From the NCBI GenBank assembly GCA_023630585.1, contig CM042567.1:2284001-2348000 (forward strand): DNA of 64,000 nucleotides, read 5' to 3'. The notes beneath the pieces were generated by a model. It saw nothing but the letters and a program-made list of their open reading frames with translations. It had not been told where the DNA came from and made no database searches. Positions within the stretch are counted from its first letter, which is position 1, and the number at the start of each line of letters is the position of its first letter. This stretch comes from Cranoglanis bouderius (lineage: Eukaryota > Chordata > Actinopteri > Siluriformes > Cranoglanididae). This document shows, one piece after another, positions 24,411 to 32,700 of this stretch. Both the position numbers and the translations under genes were made by a program.

Positions 24411-27400
24411 TTATTATTATTATTATTTATTTATTTTTTTTTAGATGTAGTTGGGCTGGAAATTTTGTTTAAATCTGTAAACCCTGGTTAATGATATTAA
24501 CGTCAAACACAGCCGAAGGTACATCTCAAGGCGAGCTGTTAGACTCCACACTGGATGAATGTGTGTTGTTGACTCTCACCTGCGTATTATAAGGTTATTC
24601 TAAAAACACCTATAGCATAAGTCAAGTGTGATATCCTCTCGACTTCATTTTGTTGTTGTTGTTATTAATGTCGTCCTGCAACAACGAAGTCTATGGACAT
24701 GAGCCATACCCAGCTTTGCGTTGAGAACACCCTTACCTGTGGTAAAAAAAATAAAATAAAATCACCGTAATGAACACCCTCTCGAGGCTTATTGCTTTAT
24801 TATACACCACAATAGTTTTAAACTCCTTTCAGAGCATGTCTTAGGTTTCGACTTTACACCCTGACTTATGATCAAACTTACATTCCATTGGCTGAATACA
24901 CAGAAAAAGAGGGGCTAGACGAATCAATCATAATGCTGTAGGTTATATACAGTTATATACAGTAAGTCTTCTTCTTAACCATTATCATGTTCCAAGCCAT
25001 GTCTGATCTATTTTACGTGTTTGCCCCAAATAATCCTTAGCAAATATTTGACCATACTCCGGAATGTTAATTATTGACATGAAAAAATAAGCCATTCACG
25101 GCACTCCTTCTTGTCCTGATTAGTTTATCCCTCTCGCTTATCAGGAACTCCAAATGGAGATAAGACTCAGCTTAGATTCTCTGTCCTCAGATCAGAGACA
25201 TGTCGAAAAAAGACGATCCTCATGCCTTTTCCACACCGCCTTAAAACTCCACCTAACCCTGTAACGCACATCTACATTTATGTTCACAGCACATGGAGTG
25301 TTCAGAGCGAAATACAGAAAAACAAAAAAAACAAAGAATAATAATACGAGTACAAATAAACCATGGTATGAAATAAAAGAAATAATATGTATTTATTTAT
25401 CAGGTTATTCATTTATTCATTGGTAACACTTTAATCTAAAATTTGGGTCACTACACACTTAGAAAAAAAGGGTTCCTTAAGGGTCTCTATCTTCTAAACA
25501 ATAAGGTTCTTCTTCACGCCCTGTTTGATAGGTAAGCATTCTGTTGTAAGGTTCTACACAGAACCTTTAAATGGTGACAACCAGTGGTGTATTTGGGGCC
25601 ATACACACGTATACAGTGCTTTGCCCCATCCTGATTTCTTCTGTTTTTGTGTATATCTCATACTAATTTTTTTTCAGAAATTAAAACAAAATCTAAGATA
25701 AAACAAAGGCAACCTGAGTAAACACAAAATACAGTTTTTAAATGATAATGTTATTTATTGAAGCAAAAAAGTTATCCAATACCAACTGGGCCTGTGTGAA
25801 AATGTATTTTCCCCCATAGTTACTAATTCCCCAAATCTATGAAACTGCATTCATAATGGGGTTCAGCTGGACTAGACACAACCAGGCCTGATTACTGCAA
25901 ACCCTGTTCAATCAAATCAACACTTAAATAGAACTTTTTCAACAGCATGAAGTTGGTTAAAAGCTTTTACCCAGTAACACACTATGCCAAAGTTGAAAGA
26001 AATTCCAGAAATGATGAGGAAGAAGGTGACTGAAATACATCAGCCTGGGAAGGGTTACAAAGCTATTTCAAAGGCTCTGGGACTCAAAAGGACCACAGTG
26101 AGAGCCATTATCTCCAAATGGAAAAACTCGGCGTAGTAGTGGACCTTTCGAGAAGTGGCCGACCTTCCAAAATTCCTCCAAGAGCACAGCAACTACTCAT
26201 CCAACAAGTCACAAAAGAGCCAAGGACAACTTCGAAGGACATACAGGCCTCTCTTGCATCAATAAAGGTCACTGTTCATGACTCCACTGTCAGAAAGACA
26301 CTGGGAAAAATAGGCATCCATGGAAGGGTGGCGAGGTGAAAACCACTGCTAAGCCAGAAGAACGTTAAGGCTCGTCTGAATTTTGCCAAACACATCTTGA
26401 TGATCCTCAAACCTTTTGGGAGAATGTTCTGTGGATTGATGAGTCGAAAGTGGAACTGTTTAGAAGACAGGGGTCCCGTTACGTCTGGCGTAAATCAAAC
26501 ACCGAATTCCACAAAAAGAACATCATACCTATGGTCAAGCATGGTGGTGGAAGTGTGATGGTGTGGGGATGCTTTGCTGCTTCAGGGCCTGGGCGACTTG
26601 CAGTAATTGAGGGAAACATGAATTCTGCTCTCTACCAGAAAATCCTAAAGGAGAATGTCCGGTCTTCAGTCCATAAGTTGAAACTCAAGCGTAACTGGAT
26701 TATGCAGCAAGACAACGATCCAAAACATAGGAGTAAGTCCTAGTCCTAGAAGTAAGTGAAAGACTGATCTCCAGTTATCAGTAGCGTTTGGTTGCAGTGA
26801 TTGCTGCTAAAGGTGGCACAACCAGATTTTAAGTTTAAGGGGGCAATTAGTTTTTCACATTGGTGATAGGTGTTGGATCAATTTTTTTTTTTTTTTTTTT
26901 GCTTCAATAAAATAAATAAATAAATAAAAACTGTATTGTGTGTTTACTCAGGTTGCCTTTGTTTTATGTTGTATTTCGTTTGAAGATCTAAAACTATTTA
27001 GTATGAGATATACACAGAAACAGAAGAAATCCTTTTTCATAGCACTGTAAGCCATATGCTTACTTTTTCCCCAGGCTGTTTGTGTATAACATCTTCTAAG
27101 GATCAATATTAGTGTATACCCTCGATATACCCACTTGTTTTGCTGCTTCAGAAGTCCCTAATCTATTCTTGTGTTAGCTTCCCCTTTAACTGTATTGCAT
27201 GTTTTATTTTTTTGGTGAAACTCGTGGTTCTTTGTTGTAATTGATGCATTTTTATTTGAATTCTACCATTCCCCGCCCCTGACAAACGCAGTCACTGCTG
27301 TCATTGACTGAAGACATTGTCCGCTGAAGCGGTCAGGTAAAATGAACAAAAGTCCTTGAAGTAGGCTTGAAATAAACTGAGTAAAAGTGAACTACAGAAA

Positions 27401-29459
27401 TTCTGACATAAATTCTTCTACATTTTCTAAAAGTGTAGGACTGGGTTTGACATACACTGGTCCAAGAAGTCATTCATTAATAAATGAAAAATAAAACCTA
27501 TAATTAAAGTGCATTCAGAAAGTATTCAGACGGAAACCTCTCCACAGTGCAAGACAAATGAAATATTTCTTTACAAATTCCAAGTGGGCTTTCATGTGTC
27601 TTGCACTGAGGAGAGGCTTCCATCTGACCCCTCTGCCATAAAGCCCAGATCGGTGGAGTGTTGCAGTGATGGTTGATCTTCTGCAAGTTTCTCTCATCTC
27701 CACACATGATCTCTGGAGCTCAACCACAGTGACCATCGGGTCTTATCCAGGCCCTTCTGCCCCGATTGCTCAGTCTGGCTGGGCGGCCACCTCTAGGAAG
27801 AGTCCTGGTTGTTCCAAACATCTTCCATTTAAGAATTATGGAGGCCACTGTGCTTGTTGGAACCTCAGACCTGTGCCTCGACACAATCCTGTCTCAGAGC
27901 TCTGCAGGCAGTTCCTTTGACCTCATGGCTTGATTTTTGCTCTGATATGCATTTTCAGCTGTTAGACCTTATATAGACAGGTGTGTGCCTTTCCAAATCA
28001 TGTCCAATCAATTGAATTTGCCACAGGTGGACTCCAATCCAAGTGCAGAAACATTTCAGCGATGATCCAGAGAAATAGGATGCACCTGAGCTAAATTTAA
28101 AGTGTCATAGCAATGGGTCTGAATACTTATGTCAATGTGATATTTCAGTTTTTTTTTTGTTTTTGTTTTTTTAAATAGATTTGCAAAGTTATCACAAATC
28201 TGATTTTTGCTTTGTCATGATGGGGTATGGAGTGTAGATTGATGTGAAAAAATTATTATTATTATTATTATTATTTAAAACATTTTAGCATAAGGTCGCA
28301 ACATAACAAAACGTGAAGAAAACGAAGGGGTCTGAATACTTTCTGACTATCTATCTATTTTAGTATAAGTTTAATGTGGGTTTAGTTATAACCCCATAAC
28401 CCTATAAACTCTGGCTTGGCTTGGCTTAGATGAGTTGCATCATGTGGGCAAACATTCTTTAAAACCTGGCAGGCACTGCACTGAACACATTGCATTTTCG
28501 ACAGAGAAAAATAGATATTGAACCATCTATCTTGCCAGATCGTTATTTAGCAATGCTTTTCAAATGAAAAGACACAATTCTGCATCTGATTTCCAGGTAA
28601 ATGATACGCAACTACAATTCCATTTTTAATCTAAAAAATGTTTCATCTATAAATATATAGATTTTGAATAATTGTGGAATTACATCTTACGGACATAGGT
28701 ACTTTATTAACTTAACATTATTAATAATCCATTCATACAATTAAAAAAAAAATTATTATTATTATTATTTGTTTTTTACATATTTACATTTCAGTCTCCA
28801 GTACATTGTAGATAAAATCACAACGCTATGCCAACGAGAAGAAATTTGATGCAATTCACTTGAATTGTCATTTGAAGAGCTATTTCGATATCTGGACCAC
28901 ATTTACAGCGCAAAAGTTTGCACATCCCCATCATGTTTGAATAGTGAAATGGGAAAATTGTATTGTAAAATGTTAATATGTTATAAAATAATGGAACCAT
29001 ATACAAAATGATAGATATAGGTTTCTTATCATTTTGTCCTTCAACAAAGCTAAAAATCCAAAACATGATGCAAAGTCAACACAAAAATATTGGAACGTCT
29101 GAATCCGAATCCACTATCGTAAATACTAAAGTCGTTATATAACATTGGATTAGAAATAAAGATAAATGAATAGCGTTAAAAAATATATATTTTTTGCTAT
29201 TATTATTATTTTATACACACTAATTGATCATTTATGTTATGGGTGATAATGAAGGAACATCTGTAAAACTCAACACACTAATGCTGTTAATTACATTTGT
29301 TTGCCTTCTTCATTAAGGGTGCATAAACTTTTGCACTCAACCATATAACTGCTTGGAATCTCACCTTCTTTCCTCATTCCAGCCCTGAAGCATTTCCGTA
29401 GTCTGCAGTATCGACACTGGTTCCTCTTGTCCTTGTCCACCACACACTGCCTGCTGAAC

Positions 29460-29528
<69 letters not shown>

Positions 29529-30725
29529 GTAGGTGTTCTTTCAAATCTCAGATCTCTCCATCTTCTTCTGAACACTACATGAAAGACGACAAATGTGTTC
29601 TCTAAATTCTCCATTCTGATTGGTCAGAAGGTGTTGATTAATTTTCCACAACAGCAGCTCTGACAGCTGTGCAGCTGCAAATCACAGGTTTATCTTAAAG
29701 TGTCGTTCTAATACGTGATCGTTTCTATAGTACCAAGGGACTTTTACAGCAGACGATCCTCATACACGGATTAAAAAAACAAACAAACGTGTGTACAGTA
29801 ATGGATGTGTGAGGAGATGTTTATGTAACATTTATGGAAGGAGTCTCCAGTGTCAGAGCTTCGTAACAGTCAGGGGTAAAGTTGTAACTTTAAGTTTTCT
29901 GGAGTTTATCCCTCGTGGTTTCTTGCAACGGCCGGGTGGCAACAGTAACTCTGCTCCATAATATCACTCTGTCGTTGATTATTTTCCATTAACTGCGTGA
30001 CACTGACTGTTAACTTAAATGTGTGATATTTATTACCGGAACCTGTGGTGTAAACGGAAAAAAAGATTAAATCTTGATGCTTTTTTAAGTCGGATTTGGA
30101 ATCCAAGATGGCGTCCTTGCTCTCACCTGCATGTGTAGGCGTGGTTCTTGCGCACGCTCCTCCTAAAGAAGCCCTTGCAGCCGTCGCAGCTGGACGCACC
30201 GTAGTGTTTCCCGGTTGCTTTATCTGCGCAGATGGAGCACAGCATCACAGCAGCTTGGGGCAGTAGAGCTGTGGCTACAGGGGACGGCTCGGGCCTCAGC
30301 GGCTCTGTGACGTGAAATAAGTTTAAAGTTATACTCCAATGTTATTTCATCCTAATCTCCTACCTTTACGTTTAGCCTGTAGCGAGAAAAGAGTAGAAAC
30401 CTTGTTTACTCTAAACTCACTTACAGTGGAAGTCTAACACTCCGTACAGGATTTTTTTTGTGATTGTTGCTTGATTTTGCTGCTGCTTATTTAAAACATT
30501 TTTTTGTGCTTGTTTTTTTTTTTTTTTGCGGGAAACTACTTGAATTGGCGAAATCGCAATTGCATGAAATTGTTCTGCACGCTCTTTAGCGGTGATGTTT
30601 GCTGGTAAATGACACTGCGACGAGGAGGAGGGAGAAGCCAGGTTGAGAGGAAGCACACCTGGCACTGATTTGGCAAATCAGTGGGAGAGAGAGAGAGACA
30701 AAGGAGCAGCTGGAAGCGCCAGAGG

Positions 30726-30774
<49 letters not shown>

Positions 30775-32551
30775 GCATGTGCGCTTTATGATTCGTTTGT
30801 GTGTTTTCTGTTCTGTTTGAGTTTGGTTTATTATTAAATTTATGTTTTATGTTCAGCCTGTTACAGAGACCTTTTAGCTGTACTCATGTTCGATTTGCAT
30901 TATAGAGTCTCGTAATATAAATATTTACTAAAGGAATCCTATCCTTTTACTTTCTATTACAGTTGTTCCAGATGTGGTGGTGGAGATTAAACATGGGAGT
31001 ATTCCTTGTATTAGATTGCAGTCTGTCTAAACCAGTAAATGGTGAGTCTCCAACTTGTATGTAAATTTCAAGCTTTTAGAGTTTTTAGAGGAAATGTAAC
31101 AGCTAGAAGTTTTGTGTGCTGTATTTTGCGTATGTTCGGTTCAGTTAAGACATTTACATTTACATTTATGACATTTGGCAGACGCCTTTTTTCCAGAGTG
31201 ACTTACAGAAGTGCTTTGAGTCTCTAGCATCAAATACATCCCGATACTGGTTCACTAGTTCACGGACTAAGATTATCATCAGTCTAAGAGTTAAGAGCAT
31301 TCATTCATTCATTCATTCATTCATTCATTCATTCATCTTCAGTAACTGCTTCATGGTGGCTCTGGAGTCTATCGTGGGAACAATGGGAATGAGGCAAAGA
31401 TATAAATTGACACCAGAGTCACCAGTGCACCTACTGGCTTGTTTTTGGGAGGCGGGAGGAAACCGGAGAACCCAGAGGAAACCCACATAGAGAGTGGAGA
31501 ACATGTGGAACTCCACCCAGACAGTAACCTGAAGCTCAGGATCGATCCAGGACTCTGGAGCTTCATGCACTGATTTTCAGTAAGCGCTTTATCCTGATCA
31601 GGGTCCCTGTGGATCCGGAGTCTATCCTGGGACCACTGGGTGTGAAATGGGAATTTATTTAGAGTCACCAATCCACCTACTGGCTTGGTTTTGGGTGGTG
31701 GGAGAAAACCACAGACAGGGAGAACATGCAGAATTTCACACAGAAAGAAATTAAAGCTCAGGATTGAACCAGAGACCCTGGAGCTGTGTTTATTATCACT
31801 GTCACGCCCAAGAGCAGATTAAAATGGCACCAAGCTTGGTCTGATTTCAAAGGATACCAATAAACACACCTCCCTAAATTCCAGCATCTCCTAATGATTG
31901 CAGAAGATAAGATTATATAAGAAAACACGGACAGCCAAGAGTGATTAGAGCTGTGGTAAAGCCATAAACTGCAGGACGTAGCAGGAACCAGAGGAGGAGA
32001 AAGCACAGAAAATGATACTTACTGTACATAAAAATATGAATATTGTGTCAAGATCTCATACAATTGAAGTTAAAGATCTAAAAAGTGTCCATATGCTCAG
32101 GTGACTTGATGGGAAATGAACAAGAACTAACTTGTTTCTAAAGGTTTCGCAGATGTTCCAGAACACCAAATGTAACTATAAATGGATAAAAATACGATGT
32201 ATGATTATTTAATAAAAGAAAAACTGTTAGTGCTACCAGAGAAATAATGAATGAGTGAATTCTGTTATAGAGAAAATAAGCAGCTTCATGGTGCTAACGG
32301 TAACTCCGCTTCATCAGGATTATTTTCCTATATCGGCACAACCCGGAGCGTTTCATTCCCATTTCCTGATTGTTCAACGCAATCCTTGTGCACTTTAACC
32401 CACAGTGAAGCGTGCATGTGACCATATCACACAAACCTGTGTCCACTGGGAGAACTCTGAGGCTGTCAAACTCCAGCATGGTGTAGCTCGGATCCAGGGC
32501 CACCGCGTAATCCGTCGTGCCCAAGTCCAGCGCTCCTTCTGAGATCTTCAT
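18336..32551 (-). CDS. hnf4b: HNF4-family nuclear receptor gene (NR2A), nine coding exons, hnf4b-like
   Basis: The spliced product is 442 residues (exons 32437-32551, 30127-30304, 29365-29459, 23330-23433, 22552-22704, 21542-21629, 21305-21457, 18799-19035, 18336-18541). All exons join in phase with GT/AG introns. HNF4 proteins are nuclear homodimers that bind DR1 sites and control liver, gut and kidney metabolic genes. Seen here: an A/B region at 1-58, a C4 zinc-finger DNA-binding domain at about 61-127 with all eight zinc cysteines and P-box CDGCKG, a hinge at about 128-164, a ligand-binding domain at about 165-370 with AF-2 core LLQEML (363-368), and a divergent F domain. Length is close to HNF4A (about 465-475). 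The DNA-binding domain is near-identical to the family, but exon 6 matches remembered human HNF4A at only about 17 of 29 positions. That divergence suggests hnf4b rather than hnf4a or hnf4g. Family certain; paralog inferred. Confidence 0.93.
18799..19035 (-). CDS. hnf4b: HNF4 coding exon 8 (ligand-binding domain, helices 9-12 and AF-2)
   Basis: This exon encodes residues 296-375. It contains RGRFGELLLLLPPLQSTAWH, then MVEQLQLARLLGEASMDS and the AF-2 core LLQEMLLGE, all clear HNF4 motifs. The loop before RGRF is four residues shorter than in HNF4A, where it reads about EDYINDRQYDS. The exon is GC-rich compared with the AT-rich flanks. The acceptor is CTCCTCCAG and the donor ACAG/GTAACA. Reading through the donor would add only four residues before a stop, a possible shorter isoform. 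Confidence 0.93.
19980..20585 (+). repeat. Family A repeat, near-complete copy in intron 7
   Basis: Runs from TTATACCACAGCACTTTGCC through TGTTCTCACTTACGTTATAG and a (CT)n tract to ACCTTCTGACCAGTCTGATG, the usual far end. Short open frames inside are chance. Confidence 0.65.
20178..20214. repeat. (CT)n microsatellite in a family A repeat
   Basis: A CT run of 37 bp inside the intron 7 family A copy. Confidence 0.9.
21305..21457 (-). CDS. hnf4b: HNF4 coding exon 7 (ligand-binding domain, helices 6-8)
   Basis: This exon encodes residues 245-296. The motifs NDFIIPVNGPELELS, VLEELVRPLRELDI and EFACLRAIVFFAP match HNF4A NDYIVPRHCPELAEMS, ILDELVLPFQELQI and EYAYLKAIIFFDP. The acceptor is CTCTCAG and the donor CCCG/GTCAGT, phase 1. 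Intron 6 before it is only 84 bp. Intron 7 after it is about 2.3 kb and starts near a small GGTGA repeat. Confidence 0.92.
21542..21629 (-). CDS. hnf4b: HNF4 coding exon 6 (ligand-binding domain, helix 5 and beta turn)
   Basis: This exon encodes residues 216-245, VSLLRAHSAEHLILG and onward to NDVILLG. Arg220 sits where the fatty-acid carboxylate-binding arginine of HNF4A lies. The acceptor is CATGCAG and the donor CTAG/GTAATG, phase 1. About 17 of 29 residues match human HNF4A, lower than expected for a fish hnf4a ortholog, and this is a main reason for the hnf4b call. Confidence 0.92.
21725..22030 (+). repeat. Family A repeat, partial copy in intron 5
   Basis: Contains a perfect-looking hairpin pair: GCTGTTATAGGAAAATAATC near 21732 and its inverse AATTATTTTCCTATAACAAC near 21800. 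It then continues into the family A body. Confidence 0.7.
22307..22388. repeat. (TATC)n microsatellite in HNF4 intron 5
   Basis: About 20 perfect tetranucleotide units. Confidence 0.96.
22552..22704 (-). CDS. hnf4b: HNF4 coding exon 5 (ligand-binding domain, helices 1-4 region)
   Basis: This exon encodes residues 165-215. It contains DVCESIKQQLLLLVEWAK and CLPEFCELPVDDR, which match HNF4A DVCESMKEQLLVLVEWAK and IPAFCELPLDDQ. These are helices lining the fatty-acid pocket and the first half of the coactivator groove. The acceptor is TTCGTGCAG and the donor AGG/GTAGGC, phase 0. The segment before DVCES is one residue shorter than in HNF4A and poorly conserved. Confidence 0.93.
23039..23085. 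repeat. (CA)n microsatellite in HNF4 intron 4
   Basis: A CA run with one CAAACA interruption. Confidence 0.93.
23330..23433 (-). CDS. hnf4b: HNF4 coding exon 4 (end of DNA-binding domain and hinge)
   Basis: This exon encodes residues 130-164. It opens with AVQNERDRIS, the HNF4 signature just after the zinc fingers (T/A-box region). It then diverges in the hinge (CRREAQGVGTLTISILLKAE), where HNF4A has a serine-rich segment ending in INALLQAE. The acceptor is GCCTCAG, the donor CATCAG/GTAGGC, phase 0. Confidence 0.92.
23827..23864. repeat. (TA)n microsatellite in HNF4 intron 3
   Basis: A TA run bounded by the palindromic flanks GGTATACTATA and TATAGTATAATAG. Confidence 0.92.
24441..25449. other. 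HNF4 intron 3 DNA, nothing recognised
   Basis: AT-rich intron sequence between an (ATTT)n run at 24379-24440 and the GGGTTC fragment. Confidence 0.45.
25450..25580. repeat. GGGTTC-type repeat fragment in intron 3
   Basis: Contains AAAAAGGGTTCCTTAAGGGT, AATAAGGTTCTTCTTCACGC and GGTTCTACACAGAACC. It abuts the Tc1 element that starts at 25614. Confidence 0.55.
25614..27047 (+). mobile_element. Tc1-like transposon in HNF4 intron 3, internally deleted
   Basis: The element starts CAGTGCTTTGCCCC and ends AGCACTG, flanked by TA (25612-25613 and 27048-27049). Its terminal inverted repeats are long and partly matching; the shared stretch includes the motif AACAAAGGCAACCTGAGTAAAC near each end. Its family differs from the element at 9933. 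It lies in antisense orientation to the host gene, in a 5.9-kb intron, and directly abuts a GGGTTC-type repeat on its left. Confidence 0.88.
26011..26850 (+). pseudogene. Tc1 transposase remnant, catalytic Glu deleted
   Basis: The reading frame starts MRKKVTEIHQPGKGYKAISK, is stopped in the linker near 26133, and resumes at 26118-26339 (DLSRSGRPSKIPPRAQQLL). A further frame (26450-26743) has WRKSNTEFHKKNIIPMVKHG and QQDNDPKHRSKS with the second catalytic Asp. After that about 200 bp of the normal gene is missing; the tail LISSYQ and VAVIAAKGGTT follows at once (about 26765-26825). The DLNPIE block with the catalytic Glu is absent. Confidence 0.87.
27508..28350 (-). mobile_element. Second Tc1-like element in HNF4 intron 3, 3' half deleted
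   Basis: The left end reads AGTGCATTCAGAAAGTATTC. The right end carries the inverse, GAATACTTTCTGACTATC. This is a widespread fish Tc1 end sequence. On the left the terminal repeat is cut off after about 24 bp and joins mid-transposase. The right end has degraded from the consensus, so a clean TA duplication cannot be called. Minus-strand orientation, the same as the host gene. Confidence 0.83.
27532..27926 (-). pseudogene. Tc1 transposase remnant, DNA-binding half only
   Basis: It starts MRSKELPAEL with a stop soon after, then degraded HTH and linker pieces. These are followed by RSCVEMRETCRRSTITATLH, RSGLYGRGVRWKPLLSARHM and KAHLEFVKKY, typical of the region just before the DDE domain. The whole catalytic domain is missing. 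Confidence 0.85.
28351..29364. other. HNF4 intron 3 DNA next to exon 3, nothing recognised
   Basis: AT-rich with several (ATT)n runs near 28754, 29205. No exon-like frame. Confidence 0.45.
29365..29459 (-). CDS. hnf4b: HNF4 coding exon 3 (second zinc finger)
   Basis: This exon encodes residues 98-130, with Cys103, Cys113 and Cys116 of the second finger (Cys97 lies in exon 2) followed by CRLRKCFRAGMRKE. It is nearly identical to HNF4A and HNF4G and ends in phase 1 at GAAG/GTGAGA. The acceptor is unusual: the intron ends in a (TG)n microsatellite and then TAG, with no pyrimidine tract. The open frame continues into that repeat as alternating Cys/Val codons, which are intronic and not part of the protein. 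Confidence 0.94.
29461..29526. repeat. (CA)n microsatellite at HNF4 intron 2 splice acceptor
   Basis: About 32 CA units on the plus strand, (TG)n on the gene strand. It ends TGTGTAG, whose AG (29461-29460) is the exon 3 acceptor. Confidence 0.96.
29605..29960 (-). repeat. Family A repeat, partial copy in intron 2
   Basis: Starts ATTCTGATTGGTCAGAAGGT and continues GTTGATTAATTTTCCACAAC and GGAAGGAGTCTCCAGTGTCA. It lies between HNF4 exons 2 and 3, about 80 bp from the TG-rich acceptor tract. Confidence 0.65.
30127..30304 (-). CDS. hnf4b: HNF4 coding exon 2 (first zinc finger)
   Basis: This exon encodes residues 39-98. The first 20 or so are a proline/alanine-rich linker unlike HNF4A. They are followed by the first zinc finger with Cys61, Cys64, Cys78 and Cys81, and the P-box CDGCKGFFRRS that sets half-site recognition. 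The acceptor is CACAG after a T-rich stretch; the donor is ATGCAG/GTGAGA. The last codon (Arg98) is split with exon 3. The change from the family's CAICGDRAT to CSICADKAT is conservative. Confidence 0.94.
30683..30774. repeat. (GA)n and (GACA)n in HNF4 intron 1
   Basis: Two GA stretches around unique DNA, then about 12 GACA units at 30738-30774. Confidence 0.9.
31140..31225 (+). repeat. Dispersed teleost repeat fragment in intron 1
   Basis: The TTACATTTATGACATTTGGC, AGACGCC and CAGAGTGACTTACAG sequence is common in ostariophysan genomes. Non-coding here. Confidence 0.5.
31336..31800 (+). repeat. Two tandem copies of a dispersed repeat with (ATTC)n lead
   Basis: Copy 1 (about 31336-31570) and copy 2 (about 31571-31800) share CTCTGGAGTCTAT/GATCCGGAGTCTATCCTGG, CACCTACTGGCTTG and AGAACATG. 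Both end near CTCAGGAT followed by CTGGAGCT. An (ATTC)n run at 31301-31336 precedes copy 1. Both sit in HNF4 intron 1. Confidence 0.6.
32110..32385 (-). repeat. Family A repeat, partial copy next to HNF4 exon 1
   Basis: Contains AATGTAACTATAAATGGATA, TTCTGTTATAGAGAAAATAA and GGATTATTTTCCTATATCGG. It ends about 50 bp from the exon 1 splice donor. Confidence 0.6.
32437..32551 (-). CDS. hnf4b: HNF4 coding exon 1 (N-terminal A/B region)
   Basis: This exon encodes residues 1-38, beginning MKISEGALDLGTTDYAVALD. It aligns with the P1-type first exon of HNF4A, which shares the DYxxALDPxYTxLEF core carrying the AF-1 activation region. The start is the only ATG giving this homology. The exon ends ACAG before a GTTTGT donor, in phase 1. 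A P2-type alternative first exon was looked for by eye upstream and not found. The upstream DNA is therefore the likely P1-equivalent promoter. A decayed hairpin repeat ends about 50 bp beyond the donor. Confidence 0.9.
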
Positions 32552-32700
32552 GGTACCGTAATTCCAAGTCAGACCGGAAGGATGACTTTAAGTTCTTTAC
32601 TTCTTTACACAGGAGATTAAAGGTCAAGGCATAAAAGCCACCGATCTATCAGGAGGCTTTCCTGCCGTTCTCTCAATTCACTTTCACCACCATGGCCTAC
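32552..32700 (-). promoter_or_regulatory. Probable HNF4 5' UTR and proximal promoter
   Basis: This lies directly upstream of the start codon. No TATA box is clear in the gene's direction. A nuclear-receptor extended half-site ATTAAAGGTCA lies at 32616-32626 (AGGTCA 32621-32626), followed by AGGC. This resembles ROR/ERR/NR5A monomer sites. Placement as a promoter is inferred from position only. Confidence 0.35.

Noticed and set aside
29291..29614. Single 107-codon gene at HNF4 exon 3
   Set aside because: The frame runs through a (TG)n repeat and beyond the splice donor; only 29365-29459 is exon.
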